A DNA stretch of 52,516 nt from an uncultured Treponema sp. (GTDB lineage Bacteria; Spirochaetota; Spirochaetia; Treponematales; Treponemataceae). The stretch covers positions 1 to 52,516 of the forward strand of contig CALFJF010000006.1 in the NCBI GenBank assembly GCA_937877535.1, written 5' to 3'. The position numbers were made by a program, and so were the translations under genes. Position 1 is the stretch's first letter; the number at the start of each line of letters is the position of its first letter. The notes under the pieces were generated by a model, which had not been told where the DNA came from, did not search any database, and was given only the letters and a program-made list of their open reading frames with translations. Positions 1-8,945 of the stretch are shown here, one piece after another.

Positions 1-49
1 CCTCACTAGGACCTGAACCTAGCGCGTCTGCCAATTCCGCCACCCGGGC
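1..49 (-). tRNA. tRNA-Leu (CAG), 5' part only, cut by window edge
   Basis: Read on the minus strand, the sequence starts with acceptor strand GCCCGGG, then TGGCGGAATTGG (typical leucine tRNA D-arm), and an anticodon arm CTAGG-TTCAGGT-CCTAG whose loop gives anticodon CAG. The long variable arm, T-arm and 3' end lie outside the window. A promoter-like pair (TTGACC, 17 nt, TAAAGT) sits just upstream. Confidence 0.88.
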
Positions 50-63
50 GAGCAACTTCCTCA

Positions 64-92
64 ACTTTACCTTTTTCAATGGATTCGGTCAA
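64..92 (-). promoter_or_regulatory. Candidate sigma-70 promoter of tRNA-Leu
   Basis: On the minus strand TTGACC (87-92) and TAAAGT (64-69) are separated by 17 nt, and the -10 box ends 14 nt before the tRNA 5' end. Spacing and position fit a housekeeping promoter. Not tested. Confidence 0.5.
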
Positions 93-242
93 GTAATTGC
101 ACTCAAAAAGGAAAAACTGTCAGGCAGTCATCTTACCAATTGAGAAACAGCGGAAGGTATGGTTGTGGATTCTTTTCCGAATCCGCACTATAATTTTCCC
201 ATATTGATTCTTTTATTTCACACATTTAGTGAGGTCTTCAGG

Positions 243-2309
243 ATGAAAAGGGCAACGAAAATCTGTATCGGCGTGGTGATTGCGCTTGTGGTCGCGGTGG
301 GCGACTACTTTGTGGTAAACAAAATCGCGCGTAGCACCTTCACGCTCAACATAAAGGACGACATGGAGGTCCACGCGCGCATCCGCTCCGTCGAGTTTGA
401 GGCGGCGATGAACGAGCAGCTGACTCTCGTGCGGCAGATGATGAAGATGCCTTCAATCAAGGACTTCCTCCTCAATCCCGACGACCCCGTTTCCCGAGAG
501 GCGGCCTACCGCGACTTCGGGTCATTCAAGGAGTCCTTCCTTTCAAAGTCAATCTTCTGGGTCTCCGACGCGAACAAGGAATTCTGGAGCAACATGGAAT
601 ACGGATACGTCGTCAACCCCGACAACCCCGACGAATATTGGTACAAGATGACCATGTACGAGACGGAGGAGTACAACTTCAACATCAACTACAACCCGTC
701 GCTAAAAATCACGAATTTGTGGGTGAACGCGGTAGTGCGCGACAACGGAAGGCCGATTGGCGTGGTCGGCACGGGCATTCCGCTCACGAACATGATTAAG
801 CAGATTTACGAAGGTCTCGATTCTAAAATCACGATGTACCTTTACAATGACCAGATGGAAATCACCGGCAGTTTGGACGAGTCGATTCTTGACAAGAAGC
901 TTTCCGTGCTCGACGAATTCCCGCATTTGGCGGAAACCAACAGCAAGCCCACGGAGCTCGCTTTCGAGTCGGTCTCTGACGGCGAATATCTTTTGGCTCC
1001 GATTAATCTCGTCGGCTGGCACATGGTGCTTTTCGTCGGCTACACGATGGCGGACTTCTGGAGAAACGCGGTGATTCCGATTGCCACAAGCGTCGTCATC
1101 ATTTTGGTGATTGTGGTCCTTGCGCTCGCGATGGTCAACATCATCTCCCAGCTTGCGATTTTGAATTCCGCCGTCGCCGAGCTTTCGAGCGGAAACGCGG
1201 ACCTGACCAAGCGCGTCACTATGAGAACGAAGTCGTGGCTTCCCGTCTTCAACCAGCTCGTCGATTCGGTCAACAAATTCATCATAAAATTCCAGGAAAT
1301 CATCGGCAAGGTCAAGGACTCGGACGCCACCCTCGGCTCGGTCGGAAGCGAGATGGGCGTTTCCACGGAGAACACGGCGCGCGCAATCAGCCAAATCATC
1401 GAGAACATCGATAGCGTCCACCAACAAATCACCAGCCAGGCGGAGAGCGTGCACGACACGGCGAGCGCGGTCAACGAAATCGCGTCGAACATCGAGAGCC
1501 TTGAGCGCATGATTCGCGGGCAGTCGCAGGGCGTTCAGCAGGCTTCCAACGCCGTCGAGCAGATGATAGGCAACATCCAGTCCGTCAACACGAGCGTTGA
1601 CAAGATGGCGGACTCGTTCACGCAGCTGGAGCGTCAGGCGCAGTCCGGGCAGGCGAAGCAGCGGGCGGTGAACGACAAGGTGGGCGAAATCGAGGAGAAG
1701 TCGAAGATGCTCCAGGAGGCGAACAGGGCAATCGCCAGCATAGCCAGCCAGACGAACCTCCTTGCGATGAACGCGGCGATTGAGGCGGCGCACGCGGGCG
1801 AGGCGGGCAAGGGGTTCGCCGTGGTCTCCGACGAAATCAGGAAGCTCTCGGAAACCTCAAGCGTGCAGTCGAAGACAATCGGCGACCAGCTCAAGAGCAT
1901 CCAGTCCTCAATCATCGAGGTCGTCGCCGCCTCGCAGGAGTCGAGCAGGGCCTTCACCACGGTCTCCGAGGAAATCAACTCGACAAACGAGATTGTGCGC
2001 GAAATCAAACTTGCGATGGAAGAGCAGAACGAAGGCTCCAAGCAGATTGTCGACACGCTCCGCACCATGAACAACAGCACGCAGGAGGTCCTGAACGCCT
2101 CCCAGGAGATGACGGAGGGGAACAAGCTGATTCTTCAGAACATGACGAGCCTGCAGGACTCAAGCGACACCATGAAGGACAGCATGGACGAGATGGCGCT
2201 TGGGGCGAAGAAAATCAACGAGACGGGCGCGGAGCTTTCCGACATCTCGCTCAAGATGAAGGACTCGATTTCCGAAATCGGCGAGCAGATGGCGCAGTTC
2301 ACGGTGTAG
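243..2309 (+). CDS. Methyl-accepting chemotaxis protein (chemoreceptor 1)
   Basis: Membrane chemoreceptor of 688 aa that would sense a ligand outside the inner membrane and control CheA through CheW. It has an N-terminal membrane segment (about 7-24), a periplasmic Cache-like sensor region (about 30-270), a second membrane segment (about 276-302), a HAMP-like stretch and a long helical signalling domain. The conserved hairpin tip is clear at about 505-538 (NLLAMNAAIEAAHAGEAGKG, then DEIRKLSE). No CheR/CheB docking pentapeptide is seen at the C-terminus. The frame is open from 159, but I chose the ATG at 243 because it follows GAGG at 231-234 and the TM segment then sits at the N-terminus. It is strongly G/C-ending in codon use, unlike the second receptor at 32976. 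The ligand is unknown. Confidence 0.93.
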   Translation: MKRATKICIGVVIALVVAVGDYFVVNKIARSTFTLNIKDDMEVHARIRSVEFEAAMNEQLTLVRQMMKMPSIKDFLLNPDDPVSREAAYRDFGSFKESFLSKSIFWVSDANKEFWSNMEYGYVVNPDNPDEYWYKMTMYETEEYNFNINYNPSLKITNLWVNAVVRDNGRPIGVVGTGIPLTNMIKQIYEGLDSKITMYLYNDQMEITGSLDESILDKKLSVLDEFPHLAETNSKPTELAFESVSDGEYLLAPINLVGWHMVLFVGYTMADFWRNAVIPIATSVVIILVIVVLALAMVNIISQLAILNSAVAELSSGNADLTKRVTMRTKSWLPVFNQLVDSVNKFIIKFQEIIGKVKDSDATLGSVGSEMGVSTENTARAISQIIENIDSVHQQITSQAESVHDTASAVNEIASNIESLERMIRGQSQGVQQASNAVEQMIGNIQSVNTSVDKMADSFTQLERQAQSGQAKQRAVNDKVGEIEEKSKMLQEANRAIASIASQTNLLAMNAAIEAAHAGEAGKGFAVVSDEIRKLSETSSVQSKTIGDQLKSIQSSIIEVVAASQESSRAFTTVSEEINSTNEIVREIKLAMEEQNEGSKQIVDTLRTMNNSTQEVLNASQEMTEGNKLILQNMTSLQDSSDTMKDSMDEMALGAKKINETGAELSDISLKMKDSISEIGEQMAQFTV

Positions 2310-2349
2310 ATGGAAATCCCGCGCCAAGCGCGGATATGAAAAGCATACA

Positions 2350-2393
2350 AATCGGTGGTTTGAGTTTTTCAAAACCACCGATTCTAATTTTAA
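2350..2393. terminator. Hairpin between convergent chemoreceptor 1 and rho
   Basis: A 12-bp perfect inverted repeat (2350-2361 with 2372-2383, loop 10 nt) lies between the two stop codons and is followed on the plus strand by an A/T-rich tract with several T. It probably serves the chemoreceptor and may also end rho transcripts. Confidence 0.65.
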
Positions 2394-4294
2394 TTTGCAG
2401 CCGAGCCTACGTTGATTAGTTGAAGGAATGCCTCGTTGTTGCGCGTTTTTCCCATCGTTTCAAGAATCGCCTCGGTGATTTCAACGTCTTCCATTGACGC
2501 AAGGTTGTTTCTAAGCAGCCAAATCCGCTGGAGTGTTTGGGGCGGAAGCAACAGTTCCTCTTTTCGCGTACCGCTTTTTTTGATGTTGATTGCGGGGAAC
2601 ACGCGCTTTTCGGCAAGTTTCCTATCCAAATCGATTTCGCTGTTGCCCGTTCCTTTGAATTCCTCAAAGATAACTTCGTCCATGCGACTTCCCGTGTCGA
2701 TGAGCGCAGTGGAAATAATCGTAAGCGAGCCGCCTTCCTCGATATTGCGAGCCGCACCAAAAAAACGCTTTGGTTTGTGGAGCGCGTTCGAGTCAACGCC
2801 GCCAGAAAGCACCTTGCCGCTCGTTGGAACGGTGATATTGTAAGCACGGGCAAGACGCGTGATTGAGTCAAGGAAAATCACGACATCTCGTTTATGCTCC
2901 ACGAGTCGCTTCGCTTTTTCCAAAACCATCTCGGCGACTTGAACGTGCCTCGTCGCCTGCTCGTCGAACGTCGAAGAAACAACCTCAGCGTTTATCGACC
3001 GCTCCATTTCGGTAACTTCTTCGGGGCGTTCGTCAATCAAAAGGACAATCAAATACACGTTCGGATTGTTCGCCGTGATTGCGTTCGCGATTTTTTGCAT
3101 GAGCGTCGTCTTTCCCGCCTTTGGCGGAGCGACAATCAAAAGCCGTTGCCCCTTTCCAATCGGTGCAAACAAATCCACGATGCGCGTGCTAAACTCCTCG
3201 GAAACCGTTTCAAGCAAAAGCCGCGAATTTGGATAAAGCGGCGTAAGATTTTCAAACGGAACTCTTGTTTGTGCTATTCTCGGTTCGTCAAAGTTCACGG
3301 TTTCAATTCTCAAAAGCGCAAAAAATCGTTCTCCATCTTTTGGACTTCGCGTTTGTCCGTAAACGGTATCGCCCGTTTTCAAATTGAACAATCGAATCTG
3401 ACTTGGAGAAATGTAAATGTCGTCAGGTCCTGGCAGATAAGAGTTTTGCGGATTTCTCAAAAATCCGTAGCCGTCTTGCAAAATCTCAAGAACGCCCGAA
3501 GCAAAAATGATTCCGCCACGCTCCGTGTGCAAGCGAAGAATTACAAAAATCACTTCTTGCTTTTTCATCGCGGGCAATTCTTCCTCTGGAACTCCGTAAT
3601 CTCTTGCAAGCGTTCGGAGTTCTGGCATTGACATTTTTATCAAGTCATTTATAAGGAGTTTTGGTTTTTCTTCGTTTGTGTTTTCATCGATTGGATTTTC
3701 GGTTTGATTTTCTCGACGTTCGTAATTTTGATAATTGTTGTAATTTCTGCGGTATCCGCGGCTGTAAGAGCGATTTCCGTCATCGCGGTAATTTCTGCCC
3801 TCGTTTCGATAATTTCTGCCGTATTCGCGCCTTCCCTCAGAAGGTTCGCGATTTCCGTCGTCGCGATAGTTTCTGCCCTCATTTCGATAATTTCTGCCGT
3901 ATTCGCGATTTCCGTCGTCGCCTCGGTAATTTTTTGCAGAAAATTTTCTGGATTGATAATACGGCTGCGAAGCGTTTTCTTCCGAATGTCCGTCGTGCGC
4001 GCGAGCGTTTTCCGTTTCGCCCTCGCCTTCTTCCCGCTGGATTTCGCCGTTTTGTTCTATATTATTGGTATCAGAATGAGCGGTTTGAGTATCTTGTTCT
4101 AACGTTTGATTTTCAACTTCGTTTTTTTCGATTTTCTCAGGTTTTTCCAGTTTTTCAGATTTTTCGGTTTGTTCTGGAGCATTTTCTTCTTCATGCAAAA
4201 CTTTTTTTCTTCTATAAACTCGTTTTGGACGAATCTCCGTACTTTCTTCTGCGCCTTCTTGAACAGGCGGCACATTTTCATTTTCAGATTCCAT
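2390..4294 (-). CDS. rho: Transcription termination factor Rho with long low-complexity N-terminal extension
   Basis: Hexameric RNA helicase that ends transcription; 634 aa against about 420 in E. coli. Residues about 1-210 are low complexity: first Lys/Glu repeats (EKLEKPEKIEKNE), then Arg/Asn/Gly/Tyr-rich repeats (GRNYRNEGRNYRDDGNR twice). After this come the Rho N-terminal helical domain (from about 215), the cold-shock RNA-binding domain (GYGFLR, about 262-335) and the ATPase core with P-loop APPKAGKTT (about 388-396), Walker B VVIFLDSITRLARAYN, and Q/R-loop region (SGGVDSNALHKPKRFFGAARNIEEGGSLTI covers them in part). ATG at 4294 has GGAG 9 nt upstream. The gene follows the ABC-F gene after about 220 nt and probably has its own promoter there. 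Disordered insertions are known in Rho of several phyla. Confidence 0.97.
   Translation of the reverse strand: MESENENVPPVQEGAEESTEIRPKRVYRRKKVLHEEENAPEQTEKSEKLEKPEKIEKNEVENQTLEQDTQTAHSDTNNIEQNGEIQREEGEGETENARAHDGHSEENASQPYYQSRKFSAKNYRGDDGNREYGRNYRNEGRNYRDDGNREPSEGRREYGRNYRNEGRNYRDDGNRSYSRGYRRNYNNYQNYERRENQTENPIDENTNEEKPKLLINDLIKMSMPELRTLARDYGVPEEELPAMKKQEVIFVILRLHTERGGIIFASGVLEILQDGYGFLRNPQNSYLPGPDDIYISPSQIRLFNLKTGDTVYGQTRSPKDGERFFALLRIETVNFDEPRIAQTRVPFENLTPLYPNSRLLLETVSEEFSTRIVDLFAPIGKGQRLLIVAPPKAGKTTLMQKIANAITANNPNVYLIVLLIDERPEEVTEMERSINAEVVSSTFDEQATRHVQVAEMVLEKAKRLVEHKRDVVIFLDSITRLARAYNITVPTSGKVLSGGVDSNALHKPKRFFGAARNIEEGGSLTIISTALIDTGSRMDEVIFEEFKGTGNSEIDLDRKLAEKRVFPAINIKKSGTRKEELLLPPQTLQRIWLLRNNLASMEDVEITEAILETMGKTRNNEAFLQLINVGSAAN
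3771..3933 (-). repeat. Direct repeats inside rho (Arg/Asn/Gly-rich coding repeat)
   Basis: A 59-bp unit at 3771-3829 recurs at 3849-3907 (offset 78 bp, 26 codons) with only a few mismatches, and a partial third copy starts at 3906. All units keep the rho frame and encode the GRNYRNEGRNYRDDGNR segment, so copy number could change without breaking the gene. Confidence 0.85.
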
Positions 4295-4515
4295 TTTGCA
4301 AGACTCCTTTACTATTTTCTTACAGGATTTTTGATAGGTTTTATATATAAAATCAATAAAAAATTCATTTTTTGATATTTTGTCTTACCGAAAGATTTGT
4401 GCCTGACGATTCTCTTAAAAATTCTTCTCGTATATAGGAATTTTGGGAAAAAGACGTTTTTATGTTACCGTCTTTTTCCGCTTTGTGTCAAGATTCTTTG
4501 CGTTTTGGCGATTTT
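4295..4515. other. Intergenic region, rho leader
   Basis: 221 nt between the ABC-F stop and the rho start. It holds the rho ribosome-binding site (GGAG, 4304-4307 on the minus strand), a very AT-rich block with TATATAAAA-like sequence about 50 nt upstream of rho, and a hairpin near the ABC-F stop. I see no small gene here. Confidence 0.5.
4446..4479 (-). terminator. Candidate terminator hairpin after ABC-F gene
   Basis: Inverted repeat of 11 bp (4446-4456 with 4469-4479, loop 12 nt), 37-70 nt past the ABC-F stop. There is no good T-tract on either strand, so it may be a weak or Rho-assisted terminator, or an element of the rho leader. Confidence 0.35.
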
Positions 4516-6156
4516 TTAGAACTTGATTTTCCGCTCGCTGTCTTTGTAATACTCTTCGCGCAATTCCCGAACCTGAGCGTCCGCCATATAGTCATCAAAA
4601 CTCATCATGCGGTCAATAACGCCATTCGGGGTAATCTCCACGATTCTGTTCGCGATTGTCTGAATGAATTCGTGGTCGTGGCTCGTGAAAAGAATCACGC
4701 CGGGGAATTTTACGAGAGCCTGGTTCAAACTTTCGATTGCCTCCAAGTCAAGGTGATTCGTCGGGTCGTCGAGAATCAGAACATTCGCGTTCTGGAGCAT
4801 CATCTTTGAGAGCATACAGCGAACTTTCTCTCCTCCCGAAAGCACCTTCACTTTTTTGAGAGATTCGTCGCCGCTGAAGAGCATCCGCCCCAAAAATCCG
4901 CGAACATAGGCATCGTCCTGCTCTTTCGAGAATTGTTTGAGCCATTCGGTGATGTTCATGTCGTTGTCGAAATATTTGTTGTTATCCCGCGCAAGGTATG
5001 TGTTGCTCGTGGTCTGCCCCCAAAAATACTCGCCGTTCTCCGCTTTTTTCTCACCAGAGATGATGTCGAAGAGCGCGGACACGGCATTATGCTCCACGCC
5101 CACGAACGCAACCTTATCCGTGCGGTTTATCTTTAAATCGAAGTCTTTCAGAAGCTGAACTCCTTCCTCGTCCTTCGCGCTCAGTTTCCGCACCTCAAGC
5201 ACATTGTTTCCGATTTCGCGCTCAGTCGCAAAGTGAACATAAGGGAATTTTCGGCTCGTGACGGGCAAATCCTCAAGCTCCAGCTTTTCGAGGACCTTTT
5301 TTCGGCTCGTAGCCTGCCTGCTCTTCGCCGCGTTCGACGCGAACCGCTGAATGAACTCGCGCAAGTCTTTCGCCTTCTCTTCGTTCTTTTTTTTCTGGTC
5401 TTTCGCTTGTTTCTGCAAGATTTGGCTCATCTGATACCAAAAATCGTAGTTTCCGGCGAACTGCGTGATTTTTCCGAAGTCGATGTCACAAGTAACCGTG
5501 CAGACTGTGTTCAAGAAGTGTCGGTCGTGCGAAACGACGATAACCGTGTTCTCGAAGTCAAGGAGGAAGTCCTCAAGCCAATTTATTGATTCCAAATCCA
5601 AGCCGTTCGTAGGCTCGTCCAAAAGCAAGATGTCCGGGTTTCCGAAAAGCGCGCGGGCAAGTAAAACACGCACTTTCTGGCTCTCGTCAAGCTCGCTCAT
5701 CATCTTGTCGTGGAATTTCTCTTCCAATCCCAAGCCACTAAGCATCTGCTCAATCTGATTCTCCGCCTCATATCCGCCCAGCTCTCCGAATTCGGCTTCA
5801 AGCTCGGCAGACTTGATTCCATCCTCCTCGGTAAAGTCAGCCTTTGAATAAATTTCATCTCGGGCGCGGCTCACCTCGTAAAGTTTTGGATAGCCTTGCA
5901 TTACCGTGTCCTTCACCGAAAATTCGTCAAAAGCGAAGTGGTCTTGGCTCAAAACAGCCATTCGCTCGCCGGGTGTCATAAAAATCTCGCCGGTATCATG
6001 CTCCTGCTCGCCCGAAAGGATTTTGAGGAAGGTTGACTTCCCCGCCCCGTTCGCGCCGATAATTCCGTAGCAGTTACCCGCCGTGAACTTGATGTTGACA
6101 TCCTTAAAAAGCGGTTTCTCGCTGAAATGAAGCGATACATCTGAAACTGTAATCAT
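4516..6156 (-). CDS. ABC-F family ATPase, YbiT-like, with degenerate second ATP site
   Basis: Soluble tandem-ABC protein of 546 aa. ABC-F proteins act on ribosomes, and this one resembles E. coli YbiT along its whole length. The first domain has Walker A GANGAGKS (34-41) and Walker B LLLDEPTNGLD (about 170-183), while its signature is replaced by ELDESQK, as in YbiT where it is also atypical. A basic linker (SNAAKSRQATSRKK) follows. The second domain keeps signature LSGGEK (about 438) and DDPTNHLD, but the place of its Walker A (about 351-360) reads VGVEHNAVSA, with no P-loop Gly, Lys or Ser/Thr. There are no membrane segments. ATG at 6156 is preceded by AGGAG and lies 30 nt after the helicase stop, so the two are likely co-transcribed. 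Confidence 0.92.
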   Translation of the reverse strand: MITVSDVSLHFSEKPLFKDVNIKFTAGNCYGIIGANGAGKSTFLKILSGEQEHDTGEIFMTPGERMAVLSQDHFAFDEFSVKDTVMQGYPKLYEVSRARDEIYSKADFTEEDGIKSAELEAEFGELGGYEAENQIEQMLSGLGLEEKFHDKMMSELDESQKVRVLLARALFGNPDILLLDEPTNGLDLESINWLEDFLLDFENTVIVVSHDRHFLNTVCTVTCDIDFGKITQFAGNYDFWYQMSQILQKQAKDQKKKNEEKAKDLREFIQRFASNAAKSRQATSRKKVLEKLELEDLPVTSRKFPYVHFATEREIGNNVLEVRKLSAKDEEGVQLLKDFDLKINRTDKVAFVGVEHNAVSALFDIISGEKKAENGEYFWGQTTSNTYLARDNNKYFDNDMNITEWLKQFSKEQDDAYVRGFLGRMLFSGDESLKKVKVLSGGEKVRCMLSKMMLQNANVLILDDPTNHLDLEAIESLNQALVKFPGVILFTSHDHEFIQTIANRIVEITPNGVIDRMMSFDDYMADAQVRELREEYYKDSERKIKF

Positions 6157-6186
6157 TTATTTTGCTCCTGTTTTTTGTTCCTGAAA

Positions 6187-7797
6187 TTATTTCCCGCGCC
6201 CGATGAGCGACTTTAATCTTTCAAAAAATCCCATTTTCTTTTTCGGGGCTTCGATTTTTTGACTTTGCGCAGAAATCGATTTTACGGTTGAAACTGCCGT
6301 GTTTTTTGGCGTATTTTTTGAGATTGCGTTTTCGCTTCTTTTTCGTTGTTTTTTTCTGTCGGATTTTTTTTGACTTTGCGCGTTTGCATCGCGATTTCCT
6401 GCATATTTTTCCTTAAAATACGCAAGTCGCTCGTCGCTTGTCATACTCGAAATTTTTTGAATTTCCTCTTCGCTTGCGTGCGATTTTTCGCCGCGTTTTT
6501 TGTTTTTGCCTCGTCGCTCGCCTTCTTTTCGTTCGCCTTTTCGAGTTTCGGTTTTGTGTCGATTTTTTCCGCTTTTTCGCTCTTTTTTTGAATGCGAAGA
6601 AAAAGAGCCATCGCCCTCTTCGCTCCAATCTCCCGTTTTTATCCACATGTCGCGACTTTTGTCTTCGTAAAAATCTTCTTGCACGGCAACGCTTGAAGGA
6701 ATTTTCTTTTCAATATAACGCTCAATCGAAACGAGTTGATAGACATCTTGTTCAGAGCAAAGCGTGTACGCCTTCCCCGATTTTCCCGCACGCGCCGTGC
6801 GCCCAATTCGGTGGACATAATTTTCCGCTTCGTTTGGAAGGTCGTAATTTACAACCATCGCCAAATCGTTTACGTCAATTCCACGAGCCGCAACGTCAGT
6901 TGCCACAAGGCATTTTGTTTTTCCCGCCTTAAAATCTGTCATAATTTTGAGTCGTTTTTTTTGCGGAAGGTCGCCAATTAAAAAATCGCTTTCGATTCCA
7001 TTTATCCGAAGCCTTTTTGCCAGCACTTCGCACATTTTTTTTGTGTTGCAAAAAATTATGAGACTTTCAGGTTTTTCTCGCGCAATTATTCCCAAAAGGA
7101 GCGGGAGTTTTTCTTCGCTCGACACGTGAATCAACTCTTGGTCGATTTCGTCCACGGTGATGTTTTCGGCTTCAATCGTAATTTCAACCGCATCTCCGCG
7201 CGTGTATTCGTAAGCGAGATTTTTGACATACGTGTTTAGTGTTGCAGAAAAAAGCATCGTCTGTCGTTTTTCGCTTGCAGGAAGTCGATGAATAAGTTTT
7301 CGTAAATCGGGATAAAATCCCATGTCAAACATTCTGTCCGCTTCGTCAAGCGCAAGAAACGCCACTCGGCTCAAATCCATTTTGTTTCGCTCTTGCAGGT
7401 CGATGATTCGTCCTGGCGTTCCAATAATCACGTTAACGCCCGCTTTGAGCGAATCAAGTTGCTTTTCATAGCCCACGCCGCCGTAAAAAGACGCAAACGA
7501 AAGGTTTGTATATTTTCCAATTTTTCGCGCCTCGTCCTCAACTTGCACGGCAAGTTCTCGCGTGGGAACCAAAACGAGTGCTTTTTTTTCCGCGCCTTCG
7601 CCAGAAAGAAGTTGTTGCATAATCGTAAGAAGATACGCCGCCGTTTTTCCCGTTCCCGTCTGCGATTGCACGTACAAATCCGCGCCCCCAAGCGACACCA
7701 AAAGCACTTTTTGCTGCACAGGCGTACACTCAACATATCCCGCTTCTAAAATGCCTTTTTGCAAATGTTCGTGAAGATGTAATTCTGAATAATTCAT
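6187..7797 (-). CDS. DEAD-box RNA helicase with basic C-terminal tail
   Basis: ATP-dependent RNA helicase of 536 aa, probably for ribosome assembly or mRNA turnover. Visible motifs are the Q motif (YVECTPVQQ), motif I SQTGTGKT (45-52), PTREL, TPGR, motif II DEAD (about 150), SAT, TDVAARGIDV and HRIGRTARAG (about 328). From about 400 to the end the protein is Lys/Arg/Ser-rich with no domain I recognise, probably an RNA-binding tail. The frame is open to 7902, but the ATG at 7797 (MNYSELHL) starts at the expected place before the Q motif. The ribosome-binding site is weak (GGAAA about 14 nt upstream). It is upstream of the ABC-F gene with a 30-nt gap. RhlE and CshA types are both possible. Confidence 0.93.
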   Translation of the reverse strand: MNYSELHLHEHLQKGILEAGYVECTPVQQKVLLVSLGGADLYVQSQTGTGKTAAYLLTIMQQLLSGEGAEKKALVLVPTRELAVQVEDEARKIGKYTNLSFASFYGGVGYEKQLDSLKAGVNVIIGTPGRIIDLQERNKMDLSRVAFLALDEADRMFDMGFYPDLRKLIHRLPASEKRQTMLFSATLNTYVKNLAYEYTRGDAVEITIEAENITVDEIDQELIHVSSEEKLPLLLGIIAREKPESLIIFCNTKKMCEVLAKRLRINGIESDFLIGDLPQKKRLKIMTDFKAGKTKCLVATDVAARGIDVNDLAMVVNYDLPNEAENYVHRIGRTARAGKSGKAYTLCSEQDVYQLVSIERYIEKKIPSSVAVQEDFYEDKSRDMWIKTGDWSEEGDGSFSSHSKKERKSGKNRHKTETRKGERKEGERRGKNKKRGEKSHASEEEIQKISSMTSDERLAYFKEKYAGNRDANAQSQKKSDRKKQRKRSENAISKNTPKNTAVSTVKSISAQSQKIEAPKKKMGFFERLKSLIGRGK

Positions 7798-8039
7798 ACA
7801 ATTTTGATTTCCGAAGTAAAAATAAAATAAGATGATTAGACCTGTTTTGAAACAGAAGTTTCTCACCACGTTTATTGAGATTTTGAAACGATTATACTTC
7901 ATTTGAAAAATTAAGTGAAGAGTTCGATTTTTTTCGCCATTTTAGACTTTTTCTTGACTTTTTGCCAAATAATTTTGTACTATTTTAACTCTACAGATAA
8001 AAAGTTAGCAAATCCTAACAATTTTTTGGAGTTCTCATA
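7798..8039. other. Divergent promoter region
   Basis: 242 nt between the helicase (minus) and the solute-binding protein (plus). It carries a promoter-like pair for the plus-strand gene at 7954-7983 and GGAG at 8028-8031, 8 nt before ATG 8040. I see no small gene or RNA. Confidence 0.5.
7954..7983 (+). promoter_or_regulatory. Candidate promoter of the solute-binding protein operon
   Basis: TTGACT (7954-7959) and TACTAT (7978-7983) are 18 nt apart, about 57 nt upstream of the ATG at 8040. Confidence 0.45.
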
Positions 8040-8945
8040 ATGAAAAAATTGATTTCTTTTCTCTTTTTCTCGATGTTGATGATTGCGAGTCTTTTTGCAG
8101 ACGATTACGTTATCACCGTTTCCGCGCCGCTGGGTGCGCCCGCACTTTCGCTTGCAACGCTTGCAGAAAAAAATCCGCAACAGTACACGTTTCTTTCTGC
8201 GGAAACGATTACGGCAGAATTTGCAAACAATAATGCGGATTTTATAATCGCTCCGCTGAACGCTGGTGCGAAACTGTTCAAAATGGGAAAATCACAATAC
8301 AAATTAGCAGCGGTTGTTTGCTGGGGAAATTTGTATTTTGCTTCCCAAAAAAAGAATTTTAAACTCAAAGATATTCAAAAATCAGGAATTACGCTCTTTG
8401 GAGAGAATACTATAAATTCGTCTATTGCGCTTTCCGTTCTTGAAAAAAATAAAATCAAACCAAAGTCCGTGCACTATTTGGCTGGGGCGGCAAATACGCA
8501 AAATCTTTTGCTTTCCGATTCAAATTCGATTGTTCTTACAGCAGAACCTTCTCTTTCTGCCGCAAAAATGAAAAATAAAAACATAAAATCGTATTCTTTG
8601 AATGAACTTTACAAAAAAGCAACAGGATTTGACGGGTATACACAAGCAGGGCTTTTTGTGCGAGCAAAAACAATCGAAGAGCATCCAGAATCGGTAAAAG
8701 ATTATTTGAAACAGGCAAAAGAATCCGTTGAAAAATGTACGCTTGACGTTGCTGCCGTTGCAAAAGCGGGCGTTTCGCTTGGTCTTTTTCCAAATGAAAA
8801 AATCATCACCGAGGCTTTGCCACAATGTGCGATTCGATATATGAGTGCGCTCAACGCAAGAAAACAAATTGAAACTACTGCAAATATTGACATTTTGCAA
8901 TTTGGCGGTGCGCTTCCGAGCGATGATTTTTATTTTTCCGAATGA
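8040..8945 (+). CDS. Exported solute-binding protein of an ABC importer (NitT/TauT-like)
   Basis: 301 aa with a clear signal peptide (MKKLISFLFFSMLMIASLFA, cut before DDY; no lipobox Cys). The mature part has the fold pattern of NitT/TauT/SsuA/ThiY-type binding proteins: a start strand VITVSAPLGAPALSL, a segment ADFIIAPLNAGAKLFKMG that matches the usual ligand-loop region, and a late helical stretch EEHPESVKDYLKQAKESVEK. It overlaps the permease gene by ATGA (8942-8945), so they form an importer pair. The substrate cannot be told; sulfonate, nitrate, thiamine-precursor and similar ligands are known in the superfamily. Confidence 0.8.
   Translation: MKKLISFLFFSMLMIASLFADDYVITVSAPLGAPALSLATLAEKNPQQYTFLSAETITAEFANNNADFIIAPLNAGAKLFKMGKSQYKLAAVVCWGNLYFASQKKNFKLKDIQKSGITLFGENTINSSIALSVLEKNKIKPKSVHYLAGAANTQNLLLSDSNSIVLTAEPSLSAAKMKNKNIKSYSLNELYKKATGFDGYTQAGLFVRAKTIEEHPESVKDYLKQAKESVEKCTLDVAAVAKAGVSLGLFPNEKIITEALPQCAIRYMSALNARKQIETTANIDILQFGGALPSDDFYFSE

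Noticed and set aside
70..158. tRNA-like text on the minus strand (CTCAATTGGTAAGATG with a GACCGAATCC-like stretch)
   Set aside because: No proper acceptor or T-arm pairing and a C at the position before the anticodon; the GACC segment is better explained as the -35 box of tRNA-Leu.
702..1793. Long antisense frame of 363 aa within chemoreceptor 1
   Set aside because: It is the complement of a G/C-rich coiled-coil gene; the sense frame has clear family motifs.
2894..3631. Long open frame antisense to rho (245 aa)
   Set aside because: Low-complexity basic translation with no motif; rho is certain on the other strand.
3771..3933. Repeats in rho as a possible CRISPR array
   Set aside because: Only two and a half units, in frame with rho, no spacer-like variable segments, no cas genes.
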